Shown here piece by piece: positions 1 through 4,460 of a DNA stretch of 5,608 bases (position 1 is its first letter; the number at the start of each line of letters is the position of its first letter). The position numbers were made by a program, and so were the translations under genes. Location: the NCBI GenBank assembly GCA_963977795.1, contig CAXBRB010000185.1:1-5608 (forward strand). The letters are read 5' to 3'. This stretch comes from Bog-756 sp963977795. GTDB lineage: Bacteria > Actinomycetota > Acidimicrobiia > Acidimicrobiales > RAAP-2. The notes below the pieces were generated by a model, which saw only the letters and a program-made list of their open reading frames with translations, did not search any database and was not told the origin of the DNA.

Positions 1-72
1 TTTTTTTTCAAGCAGAAGACGGCATACGAGATGTAGCCGTGACTGGAGTTCAGACGTGTGCTCTTCCGATCT
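1..72. other. Illumina P7/TruSeq adapter (non-biological)
   Basis: After eight T residues, bases 9-32 match the Illumina P7 flow-cell primer (CAAGCAGAAGACGGCATACG...). Bases 33-38 are a six-base index, GTAGCC, whose reverse complement GGCTAC is TruSeq index 11. Bases 39-72 match the TruSeq read-2 adapter ending GCTCTTCCGATCT. The order primer-index-adapter is complete and continuous. The T run is what reading past the end of the library molecule would leave after reverse complementing. Genuine DNA begins at 73, and any reading frame or stop codon using bases 1-72 is an artefact. Confidence 0.98.
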
Positions 73-424
73 AGGTCGAGGTGCCCGAGGAGTCCGACTC
101 GGCGCGCACGACCGTGGCTCCGGGCTGGGCGGCCTGGGCGGCGGCGGTCGCCCTGGCCAGGTCGCTGCCGGTGAGCAGCGTCTCGCCGGGGCCGTGGGGC
201 ATGGTGGCGGGGTCGGGGGCGCCGACCGGCGGCCGGCCCTGGGGCGGCTGGTCGGTCGGGGTCGTGCCGGCAGTGGCCGGGGCGCTAGCCGGTGCGGTGG
301 TCGAGGGGGAGCCGGTGGCTGCTGAGGCGATGCCGGCGGCGCCGATCCCGGCTCCGAGGCCGACGCCGGCCAGCAGCGCCGTGGTGGCGAGCCGGCGTCG
401 GGGCCGGTGGGGGGAGGTGGTCAT
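73..424 (-). CDS. Secreted PepSY-like domain protein, C-terminus missing
   Basis: Visible are 117 residues from an ATG at 424. A well-placed AGGAG lies nine bases upstream of that ATG. Residues 1-35 form a signal peptide: an Arg-rich start (RPRRR, 7-11), a Gly/Ala-rich hydrophobic core (12-33) and a likely cleavage after ASA (33-35). A Pro/Thr/Ala-rich linker follows to about residue 79. The last part (LLTGSDLARATAAAQ and PGATVVRAESDSSG) resembles the start of the PepSY-like repeat common in exported actinobacterial proteins, where it usually continues with an acidic-basic strand pattern. PepSY domains are thought to inhibit peptidases or act in the cell envelope; the role here is unknown. 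The apparent TAG stop at 71-73 is built from one genomic base and two adapter bases, so the true C-terminus is absent. The PepSY assignment rests on only about 35 residues. Confidence 0.8.
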
Positions 425-556
425 GGGAGGGTGCTCCTGTCTGGTCCGTCGTCCCGGGGGATCCGGCGACGGGGACCAGCGTGCGGGGGCGACCTCAGAG
501 CCAGGTGTGGACCACCTAGGTGTCTGCGCACAGATCCGGGACCGGCCCGGGCCCGG

Positions 557-1018
557 TCACCAGTAGCCGCCCATGAGGTCGGTCATCCAGGCCGGCTGGT
601 GCACCGGTCCACGGGGTCCGAACTCGGCCACCCACGGCTTGATGTCCAGCACCGGCGTCCCGTCCACGGCGTCCAGGCCGGCGACGGTCAGCGACGGTCC
701 GTCCACCGACACGATCCGGCAGACGGTGAGGCCGATGGGGTTGGGCCGGTCCTTGGCCCGCTGGGCGAAGATCCCCACCTCGGGCCAGGCCGGGTTCCCC
801 CGGGGCCGGCGCACCACCTGGGTCGGGTCCCACCGGGCCCGGTCGAGCGCGGTGACGACCTCGCAGTGACTGAAGGTCTCCAGGCCGGCTAGCGCCCGGG
901 CGTCGAACGGTGTCAGGAGGTCGATGCGGGCCGTCTCGGCGTCCCACCCGTCGTCGACGACGGCGGTGCGGGAGGAGCGGACCACGCCGACGGGGGTGTA
1001 CGAGAACGGGGCGGCCAT
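557..1018 (-). CDS. trmO: TrmO/TsaA-family tRNA methyltransferase
   Basis: A 153-residue protein of the UPF0066/TsaA-like beta-barrel family. In E. coli, TrmO uses S-adenosylmethionine to add an N6-methyl group to t6A37 of tRNA-Thr. Family marks are the N-terminal strand FSYTPVGVVRS, the LETFSHCEVV segment, the signature RPNPIG within AKDRPNPIGLTVCRIV, and DIKPW near the C-terminus. It is shorter than E. coli TrmO (about 235 residues) because it lacks the C-terminal extension; short versions are common in bacteria and their exact substrate is less certain. I chose the ATG at 1018 because the family usually begins only a few residues before the first strand. It also lies seven bases after a TACGGT -10-like hexamer (1026-1031) with no good Shine-Dalgarno, which suits a leaderless message. 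In-frame starts at 1069 and 1138 would add an Arg/Pro-rich tail unlike the family. Confidence 0.88.
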   Translation of the reverse strand: MAAPFSYTPVGVVRSSRTAVVDDGWDAETARIDLLTPFDARALAGLETFSHCEVVTALDRARWDPTQVVRRPRGNPAWPEVGIFAQRAKDRPNPIGLTVCRIVSVDGPSLTVAGLDAVDGTPVLDIKPWVAEFGPRGPVHQPAWMTDLMGGYW

Positions 1019-1025
1019 CGGGGTC

Positions 1026-1031
1026 ACCGTA
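1026..1031 (-). promoter_or_regulatory. Candidate -10 box for leaderless trmO
   Basis: On the minus strand the hexamer TACGGT ends seven bases before the chosen ATG at 1018. This fits the actinobacterial TANNNT -10 pattern and a transcript starting at or next to the start codon. No convincing -35 is visible 16-18 bases further upstream, so support is limited to the spacing and to the lack of a Shine-Dalgarno. Confidence 0.35.
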
Positions 1032-1056
1032 GGCCACGGCAGCGGCCGTCCGACGC

Positions 1057-1085
1057 TTGCCTGCTCCATCGGCGAGCCGTAGCGT
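1057..1085 (+). promoter_or_regulatory. Candidate sigma-70-type promoter for VOC-GNAT unit
   Basis: TTGCCT (1057-1062) and TAGCGT (1080-1085) are separated by exactly 17 bases. They match TTGACA at four of six positions and the TANNNT core. Transcription would begin near 1092, leaving a leader of about 28 bases before the ATG at 1120. A TTG at 1057 that could open a longer frame is therefore inside the -35 element and is unlikely to be a start. Confidence 0.45.
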
Positions 1086-1096
1086 CCCACGGGACG
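1083..1096. promoter_or_regulatory. 14-bp inverted repeat, possible operator
   Basis: CGTCCCACGGGACG has perfect six-base arms around a two-base centre. It overlaps the last bases of the candidate -10 and the expected transcription start, where a repressor would block initiation. No regulator is assigned; GC-rich DNA gives short dyads by chance. Confidence 0.3.
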
Positions 1097-1119
1097 TCGG
1101 CGAGCGATCGGGGTGCGAC

Positions 1120-1677
1120 ATGTCTGGACAGGGTGCACAGGGGGACCGGCCGTTCGAGCTCGGCGGGGTGAACCACCTGGCCCTGGTCTGTCGGGACATG
1201 GCCCGGACGGTCGAGTTCTACACCACCGTGCTGGGGATGCCGCTGGTCAAGACCATCGAGCTCCCTTTCGGTCTCGGCCAGCACTTCTTCTTCGACTGCG
1301 GCGGCGGGGACACGCTCGCCTTCTTCTGGTTTCCGGACGCCGGCGAGCCGGTCACCGGGGTCACCGGTCCCCGGGTCCGGCCCGACACCGGAACGCTGAC
1401 CAGCGCCATCGGATCGATGAACCACGTGGCCTTCACCGTCCCCGCCGAGCGCATCGACGAGTACCGGGACCGGCTGGTGGCCGCCGGCGTCGAGGTCAGC
1501 GAGGTGGCGAACCACGACGACTCGGAGATCGGCATCGCCGCCGAGGTGCACCCGGGGGTCTTCGTCCGCTCCATCTACTTCTGCGACCCCGACGGCATCC
1601 TCCTCGAGTTCGCCGCCTGGACCCGGGCCTTCGGACCGGACGACGTCCGCCACACGCCGGCCGGCCCGGTCCGGTGA
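1120..1677 (+). CDS. VOC (glyoxalase/dioxygenase) fold protein
   Basis: A 185-residue vicinal-oxygen-chelate protein with two beta-alpha-beta-beta-beta modules. Module 1 begins GGVNHLALVCRDMARTVEFY (residues 15-34) and module 2 begins SMNHVAFTV (99-107). VOC enzymes bind a divalent metal and include glyoxalase I, extradiol dioxygenases and drug-binding resistance proteins; the substrate cannot be read from sequence. Likely metal ligands are His19, His102 and Glu163 (in GILLEFAAW). The fourth ligand position of glyoxalase I, normally Glu at the end of module 1, falls in DTLAFFWF (64-71) and is not acidic, leaving a 2-His-1-Glu set. The ATG at 1120 is preferred to a TTG at 1057 because it sits close to the first strand and downstream of a candidate promoter; a weak GGGGTG precedes it. 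Its TGA overlaps the GTG of the next gene, so the two are probably co-translated. Confidence 0.88.
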   Translation: MSGQGAQGDRPFELGGVNHLALVCRDMARTVEFYTTVLGMPLVKTIELPFGLGQHFFFDCGGGDTLAFFWFPDAGEPVTGVTGPRVRPDTGTLTSAIGSMNHVAFTVPAERIDEYRDRLVAAGVEVSEVANHDDSEIGIAAEVHPGVFVRSIYFCDPDGILLEFAAWTRAFGPDDVRHTPAGPVR

Positions 1678-2234
1678 CCGCCGGCGGTGCTGCGCCGCCC
1701 GAGGAGCTGCGCACCGGGCGCCTGGTCCTGACCCGGGTGCGGCCCGCCGACCTCGACGAGGTCACCGCCGCCGTGGACGCCAGCCTGCCCGAGCTGGCTC
1801 CGTGGATGCCGTGGGCCCAGGACCCCGAGGGCACCCGGGAGGGGACGGCGGCCTTCCTGGCCGGGGCGTGGGACCGGTGGGCGGCCGGCGAGGAGTTCTC
1901 CTATGCCGTCCGGGAGCCCGGCGGGCCGGCGGTGCGGGGCGTGGTCGGCCTGCACGCCCGGATCGGCCCGGGGGCGCTGGAGATCGGCTACTGGGTCCGC
2001 ACGTCCGACACCGGTCGGGGCGTGGCCTCCGAAGCGGCCCGGGCCCTGATGGAGGCGGCGCTGGCCCTCCCGGGGATCGGGCGGCTGGAGATCCACTGCG
2101 ACGAGGCCAACGTCCGGTCGGCACGGGTGGCCGCCGGCCTCGGCCACCAGCTCGTCGCCACCCGGGACTATGCAGGCGACGCACCCGGCGACACCGGCCG
2201 GCTCCAGATCTGGGCCTGGCCGCCGACGGCGTAG
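1674..2234 (+). CDS. GNAT acetyltransferase, RimJ/RimL type
   Basis: A 186-residue GCN5-related N-acetyltransferase that would move an acetyl group from acetyl-CoA to an amine. The N-terminal ELRTGRLVLTRVRPADLDEV (11-30) and LAPWMPWAQ (41-49) are typical of the ribosomal-protein-acetyltransferase-like subgroup, whose members also modify other proteins and small molecules. The acetyl-CoA-binding motif follows IGYWVR as TGRGVAS (113-119), and the subgroup's late motif ANVRSARVAAGLG is at 145-157. The GTG start overlaps the VOC stop in a GTGA junction, which indicates translational coupling. The substrate is unknown; pairing with a VOC protein is compatible with a small-molecule resistance or modification role, but that is inference. 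It converges on the next gene with a gap of only 15 bases. Confidence 0.9.
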   Translation: MTAGGAAPPEELRTGRLVLTRVRPADLDEVTAAVDASLPELAPWMPWAQDPEGTREGTAAFLAGAWDRWAAGEEFSYAVREPGGPAVRGVVGLHARIGPGALEIGYWVRTSDTGRGVASEAARALMEAALALPGIGRLEIHCDEANVRSARVAAGLGHQLVATRDYAGDAPGDTGRLQIWAWPPTA

Positions 2235-2249
2235 GGCCGCCCGGGTCGC

Positions 2250-2687
2250 TCAGCCGTCGAAGGCGGCCTGGAGGCCGGCGACGTCCAGCTTGACCATGCC
2301 CAGCATGGCGGCGTGGGCCCGGTCGGCAGCATCCCGGTCCGGGCTGCCCAGCAGCCGGCCGAGGAGCGACGGGACGATCTGCCACCGGACGCCGAAGCGG
2401 TCGCGGAGCCAGCCGCACTGGACCGGCTCGCCGCCCTCCAGCAAGCCCGACCAGATCCGGTCGAGCTCCACCTGGGTCTCCACCTCGACGAAGAGCGAGA
2501 TGGCGTCGTTGAAGGTGAACTGCGGACCGCCGTCGAAGAGGAGCAGGGTGCAGCCCGGAAGCTCGACAGAGAGCCCCGGCCCCGCTGCGCTCTCGGGCGC
2601 CCCGTCGGGATGGAAGACCGCGTCGTAGAGGGCCTTGGCCTCGGCGGCCCGGCCGTCGAACCAGAGGAAGGGGGAGACGGTGGGCAT
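2250..2687 (-). CDS. PhnB-like VOC family protein
   Basis: A 145-residue protein of the PhnB / '3-demethylubiquinone-9 3-methyltransferase' branch of the VOC superfamily. The old family name does not imply methyltransferase activity. It opens PTVSPFLWFDGRAAEAKALY (2-21), the usual PFLWFDG start of the family. It continues with the FTFNDAISLFVEVE strand region (57-70), the ELDRIWSGLLEGGEP helix (74-88) and the highly typical GWLRDRFGVRWQIVPSLL (92-109), ending with AMLGMVKLDVAGLQAAF. Length is normal. A strong GAGGAG lies seven bases upstream of the ATG at 2687. The downstream edge of the ABM-like gene is 71 bases away on the same strand, so the two may share a transcript, though the Shine-Dalgarno would support independent translation. 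Catalytic activity is unknown for most of this branch. Confidence 0.9.
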   Translation of the reverse strand: MPTVSPFLWFDGRAAEAKALYDAVFHPDGAPESAAGPGLSVELPGCTLLLFDGGPQFTFNDAISLFVEVETQVELDRIWSGLLEGGEPVQCGWLRDRFGVRWQIVPSLLGRLLGSPDRDAADRAHAAMLGMVKLDVAGLQAAFDG

Positions 2688-2758
2688 GGCGGGGCTCCTC
2701 GCAGGTGGGGACCCTGACGCTACCGGCCCGACCGCTGACTCCGGGACTGCTGCGACCG

Positions 2759-3061
2759 TCAGGCCCGGGCGACGACCTCGTAGCCGCCGGGCGTGGCTTC
2801 GGCGCACAGCCGGGCCACCGCCCCGATCCGCTCGGCAGCCTCCGGGTGGGCCCGCATCGCCGCCACATGGGCCGGGTCGTCCCAGGGGCCGAAGGAGTAG
2901 AAGAGCGACGGGTCGTCCAGGCTTCGCACCAGCACTCCGGTCCCCGCCGGGGGCGGGTGCTCGAGCGTGCCGAAGAATGCACCGAGCTGGCGCCATGCGT
3001 CGATGAACGCGTCCTCGCAGCCGGGGAGCACGACCCACCGGCCCAGTGTGAAGATCTCCAT
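2759..3061 (-). CDS. Small ABM-like (dimeric alpha/beta barrel) protein
   Basis: A 100-residue protein resembling antibiotic-biosynthesis-monooxygenase-type proteins: a strand (MEIFTLGRWVVLPGCEDAF), a helix with DAWRQLGAFF, a second strand pair (TGVLVRSLDDPSLFYSFGPW) and a helix (AHVAAMRAHPEAAERI). ABM proteins are dimeric ferredoxin-like barrels; some oxidise quinols or aromatic compounds without a cofactor, while others have no known activity. No unique catalytic residue can be identified. A purine-rich GGGAGGGG precedes the ATG at 3061. The gene lies downstream of soxR on the same strand, separated by 111 bases containing two hairpins, so it could be read from soxR or have its own promoter. 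Monooxygenase-like genes are known members of SoxR regulons elsewhere, which makes the neighbourhood suggestive. Confidence 0.75.
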   Translation of the reverse strand: MEIFTLGRWVVLPGCEDAFIDAWRQLGAFFGTLEHPPPAGTGVLVRSLDDPSLFYSFGPWDDPAHVAAMRAHPEAAERIGAVARLCAEATPGGYEVVARA

Positions 3062-3123
3062 CGGTCCCCTCCCGTCGTGGTCCGTCCGGACGTCGTCGCT
3101 GATGGTGCCACGTCGGCCTCCGT

Positions 3124-3137
3124 CCCGCGTGCGCGGG
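3124..3137 (-). other. Short GC-rich hairpin in the soxR-ABM gap
   Basis: CCCGCGTGCGCGGG can fold as a five-base stem with a four-base loop. It lies nine bases from a longer hairpin that spans the soxR stop. The pair might act as a transcription barrier or mRNA processing site, but there is no T run. Confidence 0.25.
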
Positions 3138-3145
3138 CGACAGGG

Positions 3146-3184
3146 GAGCCGGCCTGGGCGACGCGCCTGCGCTCAGGCCGGCTC
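3146..3184 (-). terminator. 11-bp-stem hairpin at the soxR stop
   Basis: GAGCCGGCCTG (3146-3156) and CAGGCCGGCTC (3174-3184) are perfect inverted repeats separated by 17 bases. The distal arm includes part of the soxR stop codon and final codons. The stem is strong and entirely GC-rich apart from two pairs. There is no U tract on the 3' side in the soxR direction, so it is not a classical intrinsic terminator. High-GC actinobacteria often have such tract-less stems at gene ends. It may separate soxR expression from the ABM-like gene. Confidence 0.35.
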
Positions 3185-3649
3185 GGGGCGGGGCGTGCCG
3201 GGAGCGAACCGGCGCGGCCCGGGCCCCTCGGCGGCCATGGCGTCGGCGGGGTTGACCAGCAGGCAGCGCTGGAACGACAGGCAGCCGCACCCGATGCACT
3301 GCGAGAGGTCGTCCCGGATCCGCACCAGCTGGTCGATCTGCTCTTCGAGCCGCTCCCGCCACAGGGCGGAGACCCGTGCCCAGTCGGGCTCCCGGGGCGT
3401 GCCGTCGTCGGGCAGCTCGTCCAGGGCCTCCTTGATGAGCCCGAGAGGGATCCCCACCCGCTGGGAGGCCCGGATGAAGGCCAGGCGCCGGAGGACGTGA
3501 CGGCCGTACCGGCGCTGGTTCCCCTCGGTCCGCCAGCTCGAGATCAGCCCCTGGCGCTCGTAGAAGTGGAGCGTGGAGACGGGGAGGCCGCTGCGCTCGG
3601 CCACCTGGCCCACCGACCACTCGTGGAACGACGTCGGGGTCCCGGGCAC
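3173..3649 (-). CDS. soxR: SoxR, redox-sensing MerR-family activator
   Basis: A 158-residue MerR-family regulator. The N-terminal winged HTH is WSVGQVAERSGLPVSTLHFY (11-30), followed by the wing with EGNQRRYGRHVLRRLAFI (42-59). The dimerisation helix spans about 88-116. The [2Fe-2S] cluster motif CIGCGCLSFQRC (118-129) has Cys118, Cys121, Cys123 and Cys129 in the exact CX2CXCX5C spacing of E. coli SoxR, so oxidation or redox-cycler sensing should be intact. SoxR activates transcription by untwisting promoters with long spacers. Outside enteric bacteria it usually controls small sets of reductases, monooxygenases and efflux pumps directly, without SoxS. The GTG start at 3649 gives the normal N-terminus and lies six bases after a TAGGGT hexamer, suggesting a leaderless message. 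The SoxR box lies 20 bases upstream, between soxR and the divergent redox-enzyme pair. Confidence 0.96.
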   Translation of the reverse strand: MPGTPTSFHEWSVGQVAERSGLPVSTLHFYERQGLISSWRTEGNQRRYGRHVLRRLAFIRASQRVGIPLGLIKEALDELPDDGTPREPDWARVSALWRERLEEQIDQLVRIRDDLSQCIGCGCLSFQRCLLVNPADAMAAEGPGPRRFAPGTPRPEPA

Positions 3650-3655
3650 CGCCCC

Positions 3656-3661
3656 ACCCTA
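3656..3661 (-). promoter_or_regulatory. Candidate -10 box for leaderless soxR
   Basis: Read on the minus strand, TAGGGT ends six bases before the GTG start. This is the typical spacing of an actinobacterial TANNNT -10 with a leaderless start. The SoxR box occupies the position of the -35 region, so SoxR binding could also affect its own transcription. Confidence 0.4.
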
Positions 3662-3665
3662 CTGC

Positions 3666-3696
3666 TTGACCTCAACCTAAGTTGAGGTATGAGAGT
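3666..3696 (+). promoter_or_regulatory. SoxR-type promoter of the redox pair
   Basis: A near-consensus -35, TTGACC (3666-3671), abuts the SoxR box. Aligning with E. coli soxS, where the spacer is 19 bases, puts the -10 at GAGAGT (3691-3696), which keeps only the A at position 2 and the T at position 6, plus the A at 4. TATGAG at 3688-3693 would give a 16-base spacer instead. Only the -35 is strong; the -10 choice is tentative. Confidence 0.5.
3670..3687. promoter_or_regulatory. SoxR box
   Basis: CCTCAACCTAAGTTGAGG has the same outer six-base arms, CCTCAA and TTGAGG, and the same 18-base length as the E. coli soxS site CCTCAAGTTAACTTGAGG. The symmetry extends one base further on each side (3669 and 3688), so the arms are seven bases long. 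It stands between soxR and the divergent plus-strand pair, exactly where a SoxR operator is expected. Confidence 0.93.
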
Positions 3697-3726
3697 GGGC
3701 GCACCCGAGGAGAGAGGAAAAAGGCG

Positions 3727-4008
3727 ATGGGGACGTACATGGTGGTGGCGACCTTCCGGGAGGGGACGGACATGGGCGAGGTCTTCGCCGTGGTGGCCGA
3801 GGAGCAGGCTGCGGTGGCGGCCCTGACGGAGGCCGGACGGCTGGGAGCCATCCATGTGTCACTGGAGCGGGGCACCGTCTTCCTCGAGACCTATGCCGAG
3901 GACGGCGAGGGCGCGGCAGCGACTGTCGGCGCACTCCCGATGGCGGCCTGGTGGGACCTCGACGTCTTCCCGGTCCCGGCACCGGTCGTCCCCGGAGCGG
4001 GGTCGTGA
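3727..4008 (+). CDS. Muconolactone-isomerase/YciI-like small protein
   Basis: A 93-residue protein with the layout of the muconolactone delta-isomerase/YciI-like ferredoxin fold: a first strand TYMVVATFREG, a helix EVFAVVAEEQAAVAALTEAG (18-37), strands GAIHVSLERGTVFLETYA, then the end motif LPMAAWWDLDVFPV, comparable to the 'slPl' and following strand of that family. Most homologues have no proven reaction; they may be enzymes or small-molecule-binding partners. It is the first gene after the SoxR box, with a purine-rich ribosome-binding region (GAGG at 3714-3717 and AAGG at 3721-3724) before the ATG at 3727. Its stop overlaps the GTG of the PPOX gene, so the two should be made together. An in-frame ATG at 3682 lies inside the operator and is rejected. 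Confidence 0.75.
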   Translation: MGTYMVVATFREGTDMGEVFAVVAEEQAAVAALTEAGRLGAIHVSLERGTVFLETYAEDGEGAAATVGALPMAAWWDLDVFPVPAPVVPGAGS

Positions 4009-4397
4009 GCGCCTTCACCGAGGCCGAGCGGGCCTACCTCGCCGCCCAGCCGCTCATGCGGTTCGCCACGGCGTCCTCCACCGGTCGGCCCGACGTCGCT
4101 CCGGTGGTCTTCGATCTGGACGGTGACGACATCGTCACGGGGGGCTTCGACATCACCCACACCGTCCGCTACCGGAACATCGGGGAGAACCCCCGCGCCG
4201 TGGTCGTCGTCGACGACCTGGCCACCATCGATCCGTGGTCGCCCCGGGGGATCAAGGTCATCGGCTCGGCCTCGGTGGAGGAGGTGGACGGGAGCCCGCG
4301 CTTTCGCATCCGTCCCGAGGTGATCATCAGCTGGGCCATCAACGACACCACCCCGGGCATCCCCACGATGGAACGCCGGTCGCTGCGCGAGGGGTAG
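4005..4397 (+). CDS. PPOX-class putative F420-dependent oxidoreductase
   Basis: A 130-residue split-barrel flavin/deazaflavin-binding protein of the pyridoxamine-5'-phosphate-oxidase-like class. Typical features are SAFTEAERAYLAAQPLMRFA (2-21), the strand RPDVAPVVFDLDGDDIVTGG, HTVRYRNIGENPRAVVVVDD (52-71), the DPWSPRGIKVIGSA segment (77-89) and RIRPEVIISWAIN near the end (101-113). This pattern matches the actinobacterial group described as probable F420-dependent enzymes of the MSMEG_5819 type. Related F420H2-dependent enzymes reduce quinones, nitro compounds and polyaromatics. Cofactor and substrate are inferred, not visible as a unique motif. The GTG start overlaps the preceding stop (GTGA), so it is translationally coupled to the small protein and probably controlled by the SoxR box. 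No terminator is visible before the next gene. Confidence 0.85.
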   Translation: MSAFTEAERAYLAAQPLMRFATASSTGRPDVAPVVFDLDGDDIVTGGFDITHTVRYRNIGENPRAVVVVDDLATIDPWSPRGIKVIGSASVEEVDGSPRFRIRPEVIISWAINDTTPGIPTMERRSLREG

Positions 4398-4424
4398 GAC
4401 CAACCACCAGACCGGGGCACTTGA

Positions 4425-4453
4425 TGTACATCTTATACAGCAAGATGTACAAT
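4425..4453 (+). promoter_or_regulatory. Toxin-antitoxin promoter with TGTACA operators
   Basis: TGTACATCTT (4425-4434) and AAGATGTACA (4442-4451) are perfect ten-base inverted repeats around seven bases. Each contains the palindrome TGTACA, at 4425-4430 and 4446-4451, spaced 21 bp, or about two helical turns. The first lies in a longer palindrome, GATGTACATC (4423-4432). TGTACA is the known core of E. coli YefM-YoeB operators. TGTACA (4425-4430) matches TTGACA at four of six positions, and 17 bases later is TACAAT (4448-4453), a five-of-six -10. Operators and promoter elements therefore coincide, which predicts autorepression by the antitoxin or the complex. Confidence 0.75.
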
Positions 4454-4460
4454 AGTGACC

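Noticed and set aside
540..558. GC-rich stem GACCGG/CCGGTC at the trmO stop
   Set aside because: Only six pairs and no T run in the direction of transcription; such stems are frequent by chance at this GC content.
681..700. Tandem ten-base repeat GCGACGGTC(A/C) in trmO
   Set aside because: Two copies only, inside conserved coding sequence; explained by Ser/Leu/Thr/Val and Pro codons rather than a repeat array.
1019..1138. Longer N-terminus for the TrmO-family protein
   Set aside because: The added 40 residues do not resemble the family, overlap the VOC promoter and start, and a start at 1018 has a suitable -10 spacing.
1113..1673. Upstream extension of the GNAT frame across the VOC gene
   Set aside because: The extension is Arg/Gly/His-rich shadow sequence. 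The GTG at 1674 gives a normal N-terminus and a GTGA overlap.
3083..3092. Ten-base palindrome CGTCCGGACG upstream of the ABM-like gene
   Set aside because: No promoter elements could be aligned around it, so it may be chance in GC-rich DNA.
2250..3620. A 456-codon minus-strand frame running from the PhnB-like gene through the ABM-like and soxR regions
   Set aside because: Only its last 145 codons match a real family; the rest is an Arg/Pro/Gly-rich shadow of soxR and the ABM-like gene. A strong ribosome-binding site supports a start at 2687.
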